Shown here: in pieces, positions 39,143 through 47,702 of the stretch
How positions within the stretch are numbered: position 1 is the stretch's first letter
Layout: the number at the start of each line of letters is the position of its first letter
Source: Nocardioides marmorisolisilvae
Lineage (GTDB): Bacteria > Actinomycetota > Actinomycetes > Propionibacteriales > Nocardioidaceae
NCBI RefSeq assembly: GCF_031656915.1
Contig: NZ_CP134227.1
Span: 868,001-932,000, forward strand
Direction of reading: 5' to 3'
DNA length: 64,000 nucleotides
Made by a program: the position numbers and the translations under genes
The notes under the pieces: model-generated
The model's database searches: none
The model's input: only the letters and a program-made list of their open reading frames with translations
What the model was told of the DNA's origin: nothing

Positions 39143-39226
39143 CGCGCGTTCGCGATGTCCGAGCGCCCACCAGGGCCCGAGCCCCCTTCGGGGAATCGTC
39201 ATCGCCACGTCGTGGTTGGCTCAGGC

Positions 39227-40090
39227 ATGACCTCCACTACCGACGTTGCCCGCAAGTCCGGAACCTTCTCGATCGGCGGCGACCTTCCCGTCGTCCGTCT
39301 GGGCTACGGGACGATGCAGCTGACCGGCGAGGGGATCTGGGGTCCGCCCAAGGACCACGACGAGGCGATCGCGGTCCTGCGCCGCGCCGTCGAGCTCGGG
39401 ATCACCTTCTTCGACACTGCCGACTCCTACGGCCCCGTCGTTGCCGAGGAGCTCCTGGCCGAGGCACTGCACCCCTATCCAGACGAGGTCGTGATCGCGA
39501 CGAAGGCGGGACTGACCAGGCAGGGTCCGGGCATCTGGACCCCGGTGGGGGTGCCGGCGTACCTGCGCCAACAGGCCGAGTTGAGCCTGCGCCGCCTCAA
39601 GGTCGAGGCGATCGACCTGTTCCAGCTGCATCGCATCGATCCTGCGGTTCCCCTGGAGGACCAGGTTGGCGAGCTGGCCAAGCTCAAGGACGAGGGCAAG
39701 ATCAAGCACATCGGGCTCTCCGAGGTGACCGTCGACGAGCTGCAGGCCGCCCAGGCCGTCGCGCCGATCGCGACCGTGCAGAATCGCTTCAGCCTCGGCG
39801 CCCGCAACGCCGACGCACTCCTCGCCCACAGCGAGGCCCACGACATCGGCTTCATTCCGTGGCGTCCTGTGGCCGACCACACCGGCGACACCGGCCCGCT
39901 CGCCGAGATCGCCGCCGCGCATGACGTGACCACCACCCAGATCGCACTCGCCTGGTTGCTGGCCCTCTCGCCGGTGATGCTGCCGATCCCGGGCACCTCC
40001 AAGCTCGGGCATCTCGAGTCGAACACCGCCGCGGCCGGGATCGAGCTCGACCCCGACGAGATCGAGCAGCTCAACAACCTGGGCGGCTGA
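39227..40090 (+). CDS. Aldo/keto reductase
   Basis: This 287-aa TIM-barrel oxidoreductase has the catalytic tetrad in order: FFDTADSYGPVVAEELLAEA (Asp and Tyr), VVIATKAGL (Lys) and DLFQLHRIDPAVP (His). The C-terminal NADPH site has PIPGTSKLGHLESN. It reduces aldehydes or ketones with NADPH; substrate unknown. ATG at 39227 gives the family length. It is monocistronic and convergent with the sigma-factor gene. Confidence 0.9.
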   Translation: MTSTTDVARKSGTFSIGGDLPVVRLGYGTMQLTGEGIWGPPKDHDEAIAVLRRAVELGITFFDTADSYGPVVAEELLAEALHPYPDEVVIATKAGLTRQGPGIWTPVGVPAYLRQQAELSLRRLKVEAIDLFQLHRIDPAVPLEDQVGELAKLKDEGKIKHIGLSEVTVDELQAAQAVAPIATVQNRFSLGARNADALLAHSEAHDIGFIPWRPVADHTGDTGPLAEIAAAHDVTTTQIALAWLLALSPVMLPIPGTSKLGHLESNTAAAGIELDPDEIEQLNNLGG

Positions 40091-40119
40091 GGCTCACCCG
40101 CCCGGACCCGAGACCCGGC

Positions 40120-41412
40120 TCAGCCCGGCCGGGAGGCCTTGGTCAGGTTCTGTTCCGCCCGGCGGAGCAGCACGGCGCGCTCGCTCTGGTTCCTGGTGCG
40201 CGCGGCTGCCTCGGTGAACGCCGCACCCGCCTGAGCGTGGAGACCGGCCCGCTCGAGCAGGTCCCCGCGCACGCTCGACAAGAGCGGTGAATCGGTGAAC
40301 GCCGTCGCGTCCAGGTCCGTCAGGACGTCGAGCCCCGCCTCGGGGCCGAACGCCCGTCCGTGCGCGACCGCTCGGTTCACCTCGACGACCGGTCCGGGCG
40401 CCGCCTGCCCCAGGACGTCGTAGAGCGCGGCGATCCGGCGCCAGTCCGTGTCCTCGGCGTGCTCGGCGCGGGCATGCTGGGCGGCGATCGAGGCCTGCAG
40501 GAAGTACCGGCCGATCGGCTTCCCGCGGGCGGCGAGAGACTCGGCCCGCTCGAGGGCAGCCAACCCGCGCCGGATCAGCAATCGGTCCCATCGCGTCCGG
40601 TCCTGCGCCTCCAGCAGGACCGGCGCACCCGCCTCGTCGAGGCGGGCGGGCATCCGCGATCCCTGGATCTCCAGCAGCGCCTGCAGTCCGAGCACCTCCG
40701 GCTCGTCGGGCGCGAGGTCGGCCAGCATCCGTGCCAGACGCATCGCCTCGTTCGCCAGATCCGGCCGCATCCAGTCCTCGCCGGCGGTGGCGCTGTAGCC
40801 CTCGTTGAAGATCAGGTAGATCACGGCCATCGCGTCGTCGAGGCGCCTGGTCCGCTCGGGTCCGGCGGGCACCTCCAGCTCGGCATGCACCTGAGCCAGG
40901 GTCTTCTTGGCCCGAGAGATCCGCTGCCCCATGGTCGCTTCACCGACGAGGAACCCGCGCGCGATCTCGGCCGTGGTGAGACCTCCAACGAGCCGCAGCG
41001 TCAACGCCGCCCGGGACTCGGCGGTCAGAGAGGGGTGGCAGGTCAGGAAGACGAGCCGCAGGACGTCGTCCTCGATGTGGTCGACCTGTGCATCGAGGTC
41101 GGGCATGTCCTCCTCCTCACCCCGGCCTGCGTGCTCAAGCTCCGCGAGCTTGCGGCGCAGGATGTCGGCGCGCCGGAAGTGGTCGATGCCGCGTCGCTTG
41201 GCAGTCGTCATCAGCCAGCCGAGTGGGTTCTCCGGTACGCCGGATGCGGGCCACTGCTCGAGCGCGGCCACCAGCGCGTCCTGCGCGAGGTCCTCCGCGA
41301 GCTCCAGGTCACGGGTCATCCGGACCAGAGCGCCGACGAGGCGGGCCGACTCGGCCCGCCACGCGGCGACAACGACCTCGCGCGGGTCGTCCGAACTGGT
41401 CTCCGCCGGCAC
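40120..41412 (-). CDS. ECF sigma factor with C-terminal TPR-like extension (ECF42-type)
   Basis: This 430-aa protein has sigma region 2 (DLELAEDLAQDALVAALEQW, then NPLGWLMTTAKRRGIDHFRR) and region 4 with AEIARGFLVGEATMGQRISRAKKTL. A long helical C-terminal extension (DUF6596, about residues 190-420) follows, typical of the ECF42 group. Members lack an anti-sigma factor and pair with DGPF/YCII proteins, exactly as here, where the YCII gene lies upstream in the same direction (23-bp gap). The GTG start at 41412 is assumed. The regulon is unknown. Confidence 0.88.
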   Translation of the reverse strand: MPAETSSDDPREVVVAAWRAESARLVGALVRMTRDLELAEDLAQDALVAALEQWPASGVPENPLGWLMTTAKRRGIDHFRRADILRRKLAELEHAGRGEEEDMPDLDAQVDHIEDDVLRLVFLTCHPSLTAESRAALTLRLVGGLTTAEIARGFLVGEATMGQRISRAKKTLAQVHAELEVPAGPERTRRLDDAMAVIYLIFNEGYSATAGEDWMRPDLANEAMRLARMLADLAPDEPEVLGLQALLEIQGSRMPARLDEAGAPVLLEAQDRTRWDRLLIRRGLAALERAESLAARGKPIGRYFLQASIAAQHARAEHAEDTDWRRIAALYDVLGQAAPGPVVEVNRAVAHGRAFGPEAGLDVLTDLDATAFTDSPLLSSVRGDLLERAGLHAQAGAAFTEAAARTRNQSERAVLLRRAEQNLTKASRPG

Positions 41413-41435
41413 CGGACCAGCGTAGTGACTCCCGG

Positions 41436-41810
41436 TCAGTCGACGGGCGCCTCCGGACCCTCGGAGATCTGGCGAAGGGTCGCGACCACGGTCACCTCGG
41501 GCCAGTGCTTGGCGTGCAGCTCCGCGAACTCCCGCTGGTCGGCCACGGCCTCCTCGAGGGCGTCGTACTTCATCAGGGCCCAGCCGCCGACGATCTCCTT
41601 CGCCTCGGCGTACGGCCCGTCGACGCGGGTGACCTCGCCCTGGCGGACCACGAAGTTCACCGCGTCCTCGGTTCCGTACAGCCCGCCACCGTCCAGGAAC
41701 ACGCCCTTGGCGGCCCGCTCACTGATGTGGGCGTCCATCGCCTCGAAGAGCGACTGCGGCGGCGTGCCGATGCCCTCCTCCATCCTCACAAAGCCCATGA
41801 AACGCGGCAT
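41436..41810 (-). CDS. YCII/DGPF-domain protein, partner of the ECF sigma factor
   Basis: This 124-aa protein begins MPRFMGFVRMEEGIG and contains VDGPYAEAKEIVGGWALM, the DGPFAETKE signature of the group linked to ECF42 sigma factors. Ferredoxin-like YCII folds are small enzymes or ligand-binding proteins; the role here is unknown. ATG at 41810 has AAGGAG well placed. Confidence 0.86.
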   Translation of the reverse strand: MPRFMGFVRMEEGIGTPPQSLFEAMDAHISERAAKGVFLDGGGLYGTEDAVNFVVRQGEVTRVDGPYAEAKEIVGGWALMKYDALEEAVADQREFAELHAKHWPEVTVVATLRQISEGPEAPVD

Positions 41811-42026
41811 CCTGATCACTCCTTCTGGTTGCTGGGGTCTGTCCTCGCACGTACGTCGAACGGCGCCGCCGCTCTTCGACATCGAGCACGAAGTCAGTTC
41901 GAGACGACGTACACATCCTGCGTAGTGACTGCACCTGCGTAAAGGGCGCTCGCCCCAGGACTGGCCGCATCCGCAGGTGCGAAGCCGATCGCCCGACTGC
42001 GCCTCTCAGCGTGCGATACTCGCGCC

Positions 42027-42503
42027 GTGGCACGAGGCGAGCCGTCGAAGACATCGGCCGAAGAGCTGCGGGCCTTCGAGGTCGCCACCCGGGATCTCGT
42101 CGGGGTGGCCCTGCGCAGCGTCGAGGACGGGGAGGTGTCGCTGTCCCAGTATCGGCTACTGCTCGTGCTTCGGGCACTGGGGCGAGCAAGCTCTACCCAG
42201 TGCGCAGAGGCCCTGGGCGTGGTCGGCTCCTCGGTGACGCGGTTGGCCGATCGGTTGCATGCCTCGGGGCACCTGGTCCGCGGCGTGGATCCGGACAATC
42301 GGAGCGTCGTGACGCTCGAGCTGACCGACGCCGGCCGTCGGGTGGTCCGCCAGGTGACGAATCGCCGTCGTCGGCAGCTGAGCAAGGTGCTGGACCGACT
42401 CGATCCGGGCGAACGGGCCGCGTGCGCAGCGGTGCTGGAGGAGGTGCACCGGACCCTCGCCGCCACAGGTGCTGACTCACCGACCGGGCGGCTGCCGCTG
42501 TAG
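42027..42503 (+). CDS. MarR-family transcriptional regulator
   Basis: This 158-aa winged-helix protein has dimerisation helices at both ends and a central DNA-binding part: STQCAEALGVVGSSVTRLADRLHASGHLVR, followed by the wing VDPDNRSVVTLELTDAGRRVV. The GTG start at 42027 is followed by ARGEPSKTSAEEL. The nitrobindin-like gene begins about 97 bp downstream, and an inverted repeat lies between them, so it may control that gene. The ligand is unknown. Confidence 0.88.
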   Translation: MARGEPSKTSAEELRAFEVATRDLVGVALRSVEDGEVSLSQYRLLLVLRALGRASSTQCAEALGVVGSSVTRLADRLHASGHLVRGVDPDNRSVVTLELTDAGRRVVRQVTNRRRRQLSKVLDRLDPGERAACAAVLEEVHRTLAATGADSPTGRLPL

Positions 42504-42524
42504 GCGGAACCGGGTGGGTTCGAG

Positions 42525-42557
42525 TGTTGCATTGCGCAAGCCTTGCGTCACGCAACA
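42525..42557. promoter_or_regulatory. Inverted repeat between marR and the nitrobindin-like gene
   Basis: TGTTGCATTGCGCAAG (42525-42540) and CTTGCGTCACGCAACA (42542-42557) are inverted copies matching at 13 of 16 positions, and each contains TTGCG/CGCAA elements. Its location upstream of 42600 suits a MarR-type operator. Confidence 0.45.
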
Positions 42558-42599
42558 CTTGGGCGGAGAATGGGCCTATCGACCCAGTGGAGGAGAACC

Positions 42600-43244
42600 A
42601 TGAGCATCCTCGAACGGCACCCAGCCGTCGACCACGCCGATGTCGAGGTGCGCGGCCCCCAGAAGCTCGGGCCGCTGACCCCCTTCGTGGGCGAGTGGGA
42701 GGGCGACGTCGGCCTCGACCTCTCCTACCACAACCAGGACGACGTGACGGGTCAGACCAGGTACTTCGAGAAGGCGGCCTTCACACCGATCCCGGTCCAG
42801 GAGAACGGCCAGCAGACGCTCTGGGGCCTGAGCTACCACATGACGGCATGGCGCCACGGCGAGGAGGCCATGGATCCGTTTCACGACGAGATCGGCTTCC
42901 TGCTGTGGGACAAGGCCAACGGGCAGGTCATCCGCAACGTGGTGTTCGGCCGTGGGATCGCGATCCTGGCCGGGAGCGATGCTGGGCCTCACGACCGGAC
43001 CCTCCACTTCGACGCCAAGCCCGGCGACCCGTCGTACGGCATCCTGCAGAACCGCTACCTGATGGAGCGGGCGGAGATCAAGGACTTCACCAGCACCTTC
43101 GCGTTCAACGACGACGGCAGCTGCAGCTACACCTCGGACCTGTTGCTCCGGCTCGCGGCCACCGGCACCGAGATGCACCACACCGACCAGAACACGCTGC
43201 ATCGCGTCAAGCGCTACCACCCGAGTGTCGACATCGGTCGGTGA
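42600..43244 (+). CDS. Nitrobindin-like heme-binding beta-barrel protein (FABP-like)
   Basis: This 214-aa protein has the opening LTPFVGEWEGDVGLDLS, an extended form of the G-x-W-x-G motif of nitrobindins/THAP4-type barrels, followed by alternating beta-strands and a C-terminal histidine-rich pair (MHHTDQNTLHRVKRYHP). Family members bind heme and handle nitric oxide or peroxynitrite. The distal barrel sequence here is longer and has an insert, so heme binding is probable but not certain. ATG at 42600 has GGAGGAG. Confidence 0.75.
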   Translation: MSILERHPAVDHADVEVRGPQKLGPLTPFVGEWEGDVGLDLSYHNQDDVTGQTRYFEKAAFTPIPVQENGQQTLWGLSYHMTAWRHGEEAMDPFHDEIGFLLWDKANGQVIRNVVFGRGIAILAGSDAGPHDRTLHFDAKPGDPSYGILQNRYLMERAEIKDFTSTFAFNDDGSCSYTSDLLLRLAATGTEMHHTDQNTLHRVKRYHPSVDIGR

Positions 43245-43294
43245 CCGCGTCTGAGGTTCCGACCTGCGAGGACCTGGCCGTGGCCCCGGACGAG

Positions 43295-43900
43295 TCAGCC
43301 GACGCGGCGATAGCGGATGTGGGTGGCCAGCGGAGAGTGCAGCACCTCAGCAGGCTCGAAGCCGAAGGACTCGACCCCATCGAAGATGCGCTCGCCTGAA
43401 CCGAGCAGGACGGGCACGATGTCGAGGGTGAGCTCGTCGATCACCCCGGCGTCCAACGCCTGCCGCACGGTCGAGGCCCCACCCGCGATGTCCACCCCGT
43501 CGGCGCCCGCCGCCCGACACGCTGCGGCGTAGGCCACGTCGAACCCCTCGGTGATGAAGTGGAAGACCGTCCCCCCGTCCATCTGGATCGGATCATGGGG
43601 GTGATGGGTCAGCACGAACACCGGCGCGTGGTACGGCGGTTCGGGGCCCCACCAGCCCGACCAGTCCTCATCCCAGTCCCCTCGGACCGGGCCGAACATG
43701 TTCCGGCCCATCACATATGCACCGCGGGGTCGCATGAGCCACTCGGTGGCGAGCCCGTCAGCATCATTGGCCCGTGGGTCGCCGAGGTGCCAACGGTGTA
43801 GCTCCTGACCTCGCCTGCCCAGGGGAGCCTCCCGGCTCTGGCCCGACCCCGCGACGAACCCGTCCAACGAGATCGACATGTGACACGTCGTGTCCGACAC
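43295..43900 (-). CDS. Dihydrofolate reductase/RibD C-terminal domain family protein
   Basis: This 201-aa protein has the DHFR-like opening CHMSISLDGFVAGSGQS, then GAYVMGRNMFGPVRGDW, PVFVLTHHPHDP and GADGVDIAGGASTVRQALDAGVIDELTLDIVPVLLGSGERIF. This arrangement is the RibD_C fold, NADPH-binding and often a stand-alone reductase of unknown substrate. The GTG start at 43900 or the ATG five codons later are both possible. Confidence 0.87.
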   Translation of the reverse strand: MSDTTCHMSISLDGFVAGSGQSREAPLGRRGQELHRWHLGDPRANDADGLATEWLMRPRGAYVMGRNMFGPVRGDWDEDWSGWWGPEPPYHAPVFVLTHHPHDPIQMDGGTVFHFITEGFDVAYAAACRAAGADGVDIAGGASTVRQALDAGVIDELTLDIVPVLLGSGERIFDGVESFGFEPAEVLHSPLATHIRYRRVG

Positions 43901-43966
43901 CGCGAACCTCCTGGCCGGTTGCTACCTGCAGGCCGGCGTACGGACGATAGCGGGTCCGCCAGCACC

Positions 43967-44134
43967 TCAGCGCCGGTTGCCGAAGACCACATAGAGGACG
44001 GCGAAGACCCCGACGATCGCCACGTTTGTCACCAACCGCAGCGCGAAGTGATCGCGCAGGAAGGCCACATCGAGTCCGACGATCAACGCGACCATGAGGA
44101 CCAGGCCAATCACGACAACCGCAGCATGGCCCAT
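43967..44134 (-). CDS. 55-aa small membrane protein with two helices
   Basis: A minus-strand gene encodes MGHAAVVVIGLVLMVALIV, a short loop LDVAFLRDHFALR, then a second hydrophobic stretch LVTNVAIVGVFAVLYVVFG ending NRR. Two membrane helices with the basic end last suggest both termini lie on the same side. ATG at 44134. The protein pattern is clear, though I know no family. It follows the DHFR-like gene region in the same direction. Confidence 0.6.
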   Translation of the reverse strand: MGHAAVVVIGLVLMVALIVGLDVAFLRDHFALRLVTNVAIVGVFAVLYVVFGNRR

Positions 44135-44526
44135 GTGCTCGTTCTATCAGGACCTTGAGCAATGACAGTGCGTAGCCGGCGAGTGAGACCAGGGTGGCGA
44201 TGTCGAGTCCTTCCTCTGCCGGTTCATGGAGCACGGTGGCGACGTTGCCGATGCCGCCCCCGACCGCGAGTGTGAGGCGGGTATCTGAGCCTGGTGCGAC
44301 CTGGCGGTCGCGGACGTCGCGGGTGGTGCCGACCTGAAAGACCCAGGCACGTGGTGGCCTGCGCCGTGGAGCCAGGCGGCGCTGAGCCAACCCCACGCCA
44401 CCCGTAAACCAACTTCAGACGCGTGACACCAGACGTGCGCCAAGAAGGGGCACGCTGTTCTTGGTTGCGTCAAGTCGCTGTCCGTCCGTCTTGACGTGCG
44501 CTGGCCTGGCCGCGCAGACTGATCTG
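44135..44526. other. Junction region with no confirmed gene; possible promoter of the split PucR gene
   Basis: No convincing gene is seen. A minus-strand frame contains the orderly stretch DTRLTLAVGGGIGNVATVL and may be a decayed membrane-protein end. Just before the PucR start, TTGACG (44491-44496) and CAGACT (44515-44520) are spaced 18 bp and would place transcription at about GTG 44527, a leaderless arrangement. GTCAAG (44469) and CTTGAC (44490) form an inverted repeat overlapping the -35 box. Confidence 0.4.
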
Positions 44527-45127
44527 GTGCCGGTCACAGTGGCGGACCTCTTGGCATCGCCGCTCGGTCTGCTCGCTGTCTCCTCGACCTGTTCGGGCTG
44601 CGCGGCATCAATCAATTGGGTCTCCACGACGGAGCTCGAAGACCCAAGTCAGTTCCTCCGGCCCGGTGACCTTGTGCTGACCACGGGACTGAGCAACCGG
44701 ACCGCCGCGCAGCAATCGCGTTTCGTAGACAGCCTGGTTTCGGTGCCCGTCGCCGCCGTCGGTTACGGAATCGGGTTCATCGATGATCGTGTGCCCGCGC
44801 ACATGGTTGCGTTGGCCGAAGAGAAGGGCCTCGCACTGTTCGAAGTTCCAGTGACCAGTCCCTTCACCGCGGTTAGCCATTGGGTCGCTGAGGAACTCTA
44901 TTCACAGCGGTATGCGGCCGTGCAGCGCGCCACCGAGATTCAAGGCGAGTTGACCCGCGTTCTCTTGAGTGAGCTCGGTCTGGATCCGTTGCTGCTGAGA
45001 TTGAGCCAGATGACCAGGGCCGAATGCGCCGTCGTCGACCGGAGGGGGGCGATGCTCGCTGCGCAGCCACCAAGGTCTGAGTGGGAACCACTTGCGGAAC
45101 TGCGGGACATGGCCGTCGACGACTCAA

Positions 45128-46766
45128 CCCTGATCCACCGATGAGTGTCGGGTCGTGAGCGTGCCGTAACGCAGAGATGCCCTTGTGGGACGGGAGAATC
45201 GGGCTTGTCTAGGGTCCGAATCCGCCGCTCACGAAGGGCACCTCGTAAGTGAAACCTTCTCACACGATCCGCCCTGTCTTCGATGATCCCAACCTGGTGT
45301 CGGCGGCGGGCCTGGTTCCGGCTCTTCGGCTGGCTGAGTCCGCGGGTCTGTACGACCTGCTCGACGAGCTGAGCGTGTCCTCGGCCAACGCGGCCGCGAA
45401 GTCCGCGGCTGTGATTGGCGGGATGCTGGCCGGCGCGGACTCCATCGATGACCTCGACCTGCTGCGGCACGGCGGGATGAGCCGGTTGTTCGCCGGGGTG
45501 CGGGCGCCCTCGACGCTGGGCACGTTCCTGCGTTGCTTCACCCACGGCCACGTCCAACAGCTCGACAAGATCGGTGCCGACATCCTCGCCGGACTCGCCG
45601 TCCGGGTCCCCGACCTGATCGCCGGTTCCCACGGCCGCGAGGGGATCGCGTTCCTCGATGTCGACGACACCATCCGCGAGGTCCACGGGCACGCCAAGCA
45701 GGGCGCCGCGTTCGGCTACTCCGGGGTCCGCGGTCTGAACCTGCAACTGGCCACGATCAGCACCCCGCTGGCGGCGCCGATGATTGCCCGCGCCCGACTC
45801 CGCAAGGGCAACACCGCTTCCCACACCGGTGCCGGACGTCTGCTTGCCCAGGCGATCACCACTGCCCGTGCTGCCGGGGTGAAGGGCCAGGTGCTGTGCC
45901 GGGCGGACTCGGCCTACTACGGGTGGGCTTTCGTGGGCACCGCGATCCGCCACCGGGCCTGGTTCAGCGTGACCGCCCGGATGAACCCGGCCGTGGTGAA
46001 GGCGATCGCCAGCATCGAGGAGGACGCTTGGACGCCGATCGCCTACCCCAACGCCGTCTACGACGAGGCCGAGGACCGCTGGGTCAGCGACGCCGAGGTC
46101 GCCGAGATTCCGTTCACCGCCTTCACCGGCCGCCGCAAGGCCGAGCAGGTCGCGTGCCGGCTGGTCGTGCGCCGGGTCAAGCGACTGCAACCGCTGGCCG
46201 GCGACGGGACCGAGCAGGGCGAACTGTTCGCCGCCTACCGCCACCACGCGTTCATCACCAACAGCATCCTGTCGATGATCGAGGCCGATCAGCGTCATCG
46301 TGACCACGCCCTGGTCGAGCAAGTCATCGCCGAGCTCAAGGACGGGCCGCTCGCGCACTTGCCATCGGGCAAGTACGCAGCGAACGCCGCCTGGGTCGCG
46401 CACGCCGTGCTCGCGTTCAACATCGCCCGTGCCACCGGTGTCGCAGCCTCGCTGCGGACCGCACGCTGGGCCACCCTGCGCACCCGGATCATCAACATCC
46501 CCGCCCGGATCGCGTCCACCGGCAGGCGTCTGGTCGTGCACCTGCCACAACACTGGCCATGGGCCAGCAGTTGGGAGTTGTTGTGGTCGACCGCGACCGA
46601 CCCGCCAACCGCCGTCGCGACCTGACCACCCAGCCGGCGACGGCACTACCGAGGACCTCTACGTGGAAGAGCCGGCACCGGCCGGCGGGCCAGCCACGCC
46701 TCGCTCGCCGAAGCCGCCCCACCATCAGGAATTCAGAGATCCGAATTCACCGTCGGTGGATCCAGG
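45128..46766 (+). mobile_element. IS1380-type insertion sequence
   Basis: A 1,639-bp element has ends CCCTGATCCACCG (left, from 45128) and CCTGGATCCACCG (complement of the right end, finishing at 46766), matching 11 of 13. CTCAA is duplicated at 45123-45127 and 46767-46771. One transposase gene occupies 45249-46625. The clean duplication and intact gene point to a recent insertion. Confidence 0.88.
45249..46625 (+). CDS. IS1380-family transposase
   Basis: This 458-aa DDE transposase (DUF4277-like/IS4-group fold) has LDVDDTIREVHGHAKQG (first Asp, about residue 140), GQVLCRADSAYYGWAFV (second Asp, about 218), and a C-terminal half with TNSILSMIEADQRHRDHALV and EQVIAELKDG (catalytic Glu region, about 365). 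Length and order fit IS1380 members of actinobacteria. The GTG start at 45249 lies 121 bp inside the left end. Confidence 0.92.
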   Translation: MKPSHTIRPVFDDPNLVSAAGLVPALRLAESAGLYDLLDELSVSSANAAAKSAAVIGGMLAGADSIDDLDLLRHGGMSRLFAGVRAPSTLGTFLRCFTHGHVQQLDKIGADILAGLAVRVPDLIAGSHGREGIAFLDVDDTIREVHGHAKQGAAFGYSGVRGLNLQLATISTPLAAPMIARARLRKGNTASHTGAGRLLAQAITTARAAGVKGQVLCRADSAYYGWAFVGTAIRHRAWFSVTARMNPAVVKAIASIEEDAWTPIAYPNAVYDEAEDRWVSDAEVAEIPFTAFTGRRKAEQVACRLVVRRVKRLQPLAGDGTEQGELFAAYRHHAFITNSILSMIEADQRHRDHALVEQVIAELKDGPLAHLPSGKYAANAAWVAHAVLAFNIARATGVAASLRTARWATLRTRIINIPARIASTGRRLVVHLPQHWPWASSWELLWSTATDPPTAVAT

Positions 46767-47702
46767 CTCAAGCGGCATCACTGTTACCCCCATAGAGATC
46801 GAGCAGCTCGAGGTCGCCTATCTGTGCATGCGCCATTCAAGTGCACCCACGCCGGTTACGCCGTTCGTCGCCGGACTGATCGGGTTGGAGCTCGCGCGAC
46901 GCCAAGCGATCTTGACCGGGCGGCGCGAGCTTCTCGGCCAGGTGCTTGATGACGTCGTGCACGGTGTCATCGCAGGGCCGGAGGTCGGTCGCAAGCTGCG
47001 TGCTCACGGAATCGATGTCGCGGCGACGATCCGCGTCCTCGTGGGGAGCGTCGATGCTGACCCTCAGAAACTGCGCCGCGTGCCATGGAGTCTTGACGCC
47101 CTGCTCGATGAGGGAGATGACCAGATCCGGACAGGACTCGTGGACGACTGCGTCGTCGCGCTTGTCCCCGGCGACCGCGATGCCGCACCTCTCGCAGATC
47201 AACTTTGTCGTCAGCTGAACGGTCTCGGCGCGAACGCAAGCGTGGGCATCAGTCAGCCACACACGGGTGCCCGTGCAGTCAGGATCGGCTTCCACGAAGC
47301 ACGCAGCGCCCTTCAAGTCGGACGGGGCGTTCACGCCGCCGAAGGTCTCAGCGTTGCGAGCCTCCTCCTCAGCAGCGCCGACACTCCGGTTAAAGACGTG
47401 GCTCGCGCGACTCTCCAGCCGCTGCTGGACTATGACAAAGACCATGACGGAGCATTGATAAAGACGCTCTGTGCGTACTTTGCGTCTGGCTGCGCGCCGC
47501 AGTCGACAGCAGCCGAATTGGTAATTCACCGAAACGGTCTCCAATATCGCCTGCAGAAGATCGAGGCGCTCACGGGTCAGGATCTGTCCTCGTTTCACGA
47601 CCGCGTCCGGCTCTGGATGTCGCTCGCCGCCCTGGACCTGACTTGACGCCGTCATCTGGAGGCTCCACGACCATCTCGACGATCTAGGTCGCCTTCCACC
47701 GT

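Larger units (their letters stand above)
44527..47646 (+). pseudogene. PucR-family regulator split by an IS1380-type element
   Basis: The N-terminal part (44527-45127) holds the PucR N-terminal ligand domain, e.g. INWVSTTELEDPSQFLRPGD and PFTAVSHWVAEELYSQRYA. The C-terminal part (46771-47646) resumes at SGITVTPIEIEQLEVAYL and ends with the helix-turn-helix STAAELVIHRNGLQYRLQKIE. Joining the halves after removing the element and one CTCAA copy leaves a continuous frame of about 490 aa, colinear with the intact paralogue at 54812-56329 (505 aa). The break falls between about residues 200 and 201. As it stands the product is a truncated ligand domain without DNA-binding part. The start is GTG 44527; TTG 44461 is possible. 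Confidence 0.9.

Noticed and set aside
43764-44396. A 210-codon minus-strand frame containing an orderly Gly/Val-rich stretch.
   Set aside because: It overlaps the well-formed 55-aa membrane gene and the DHFR-like gene in other frames; at most a decayed remnant.
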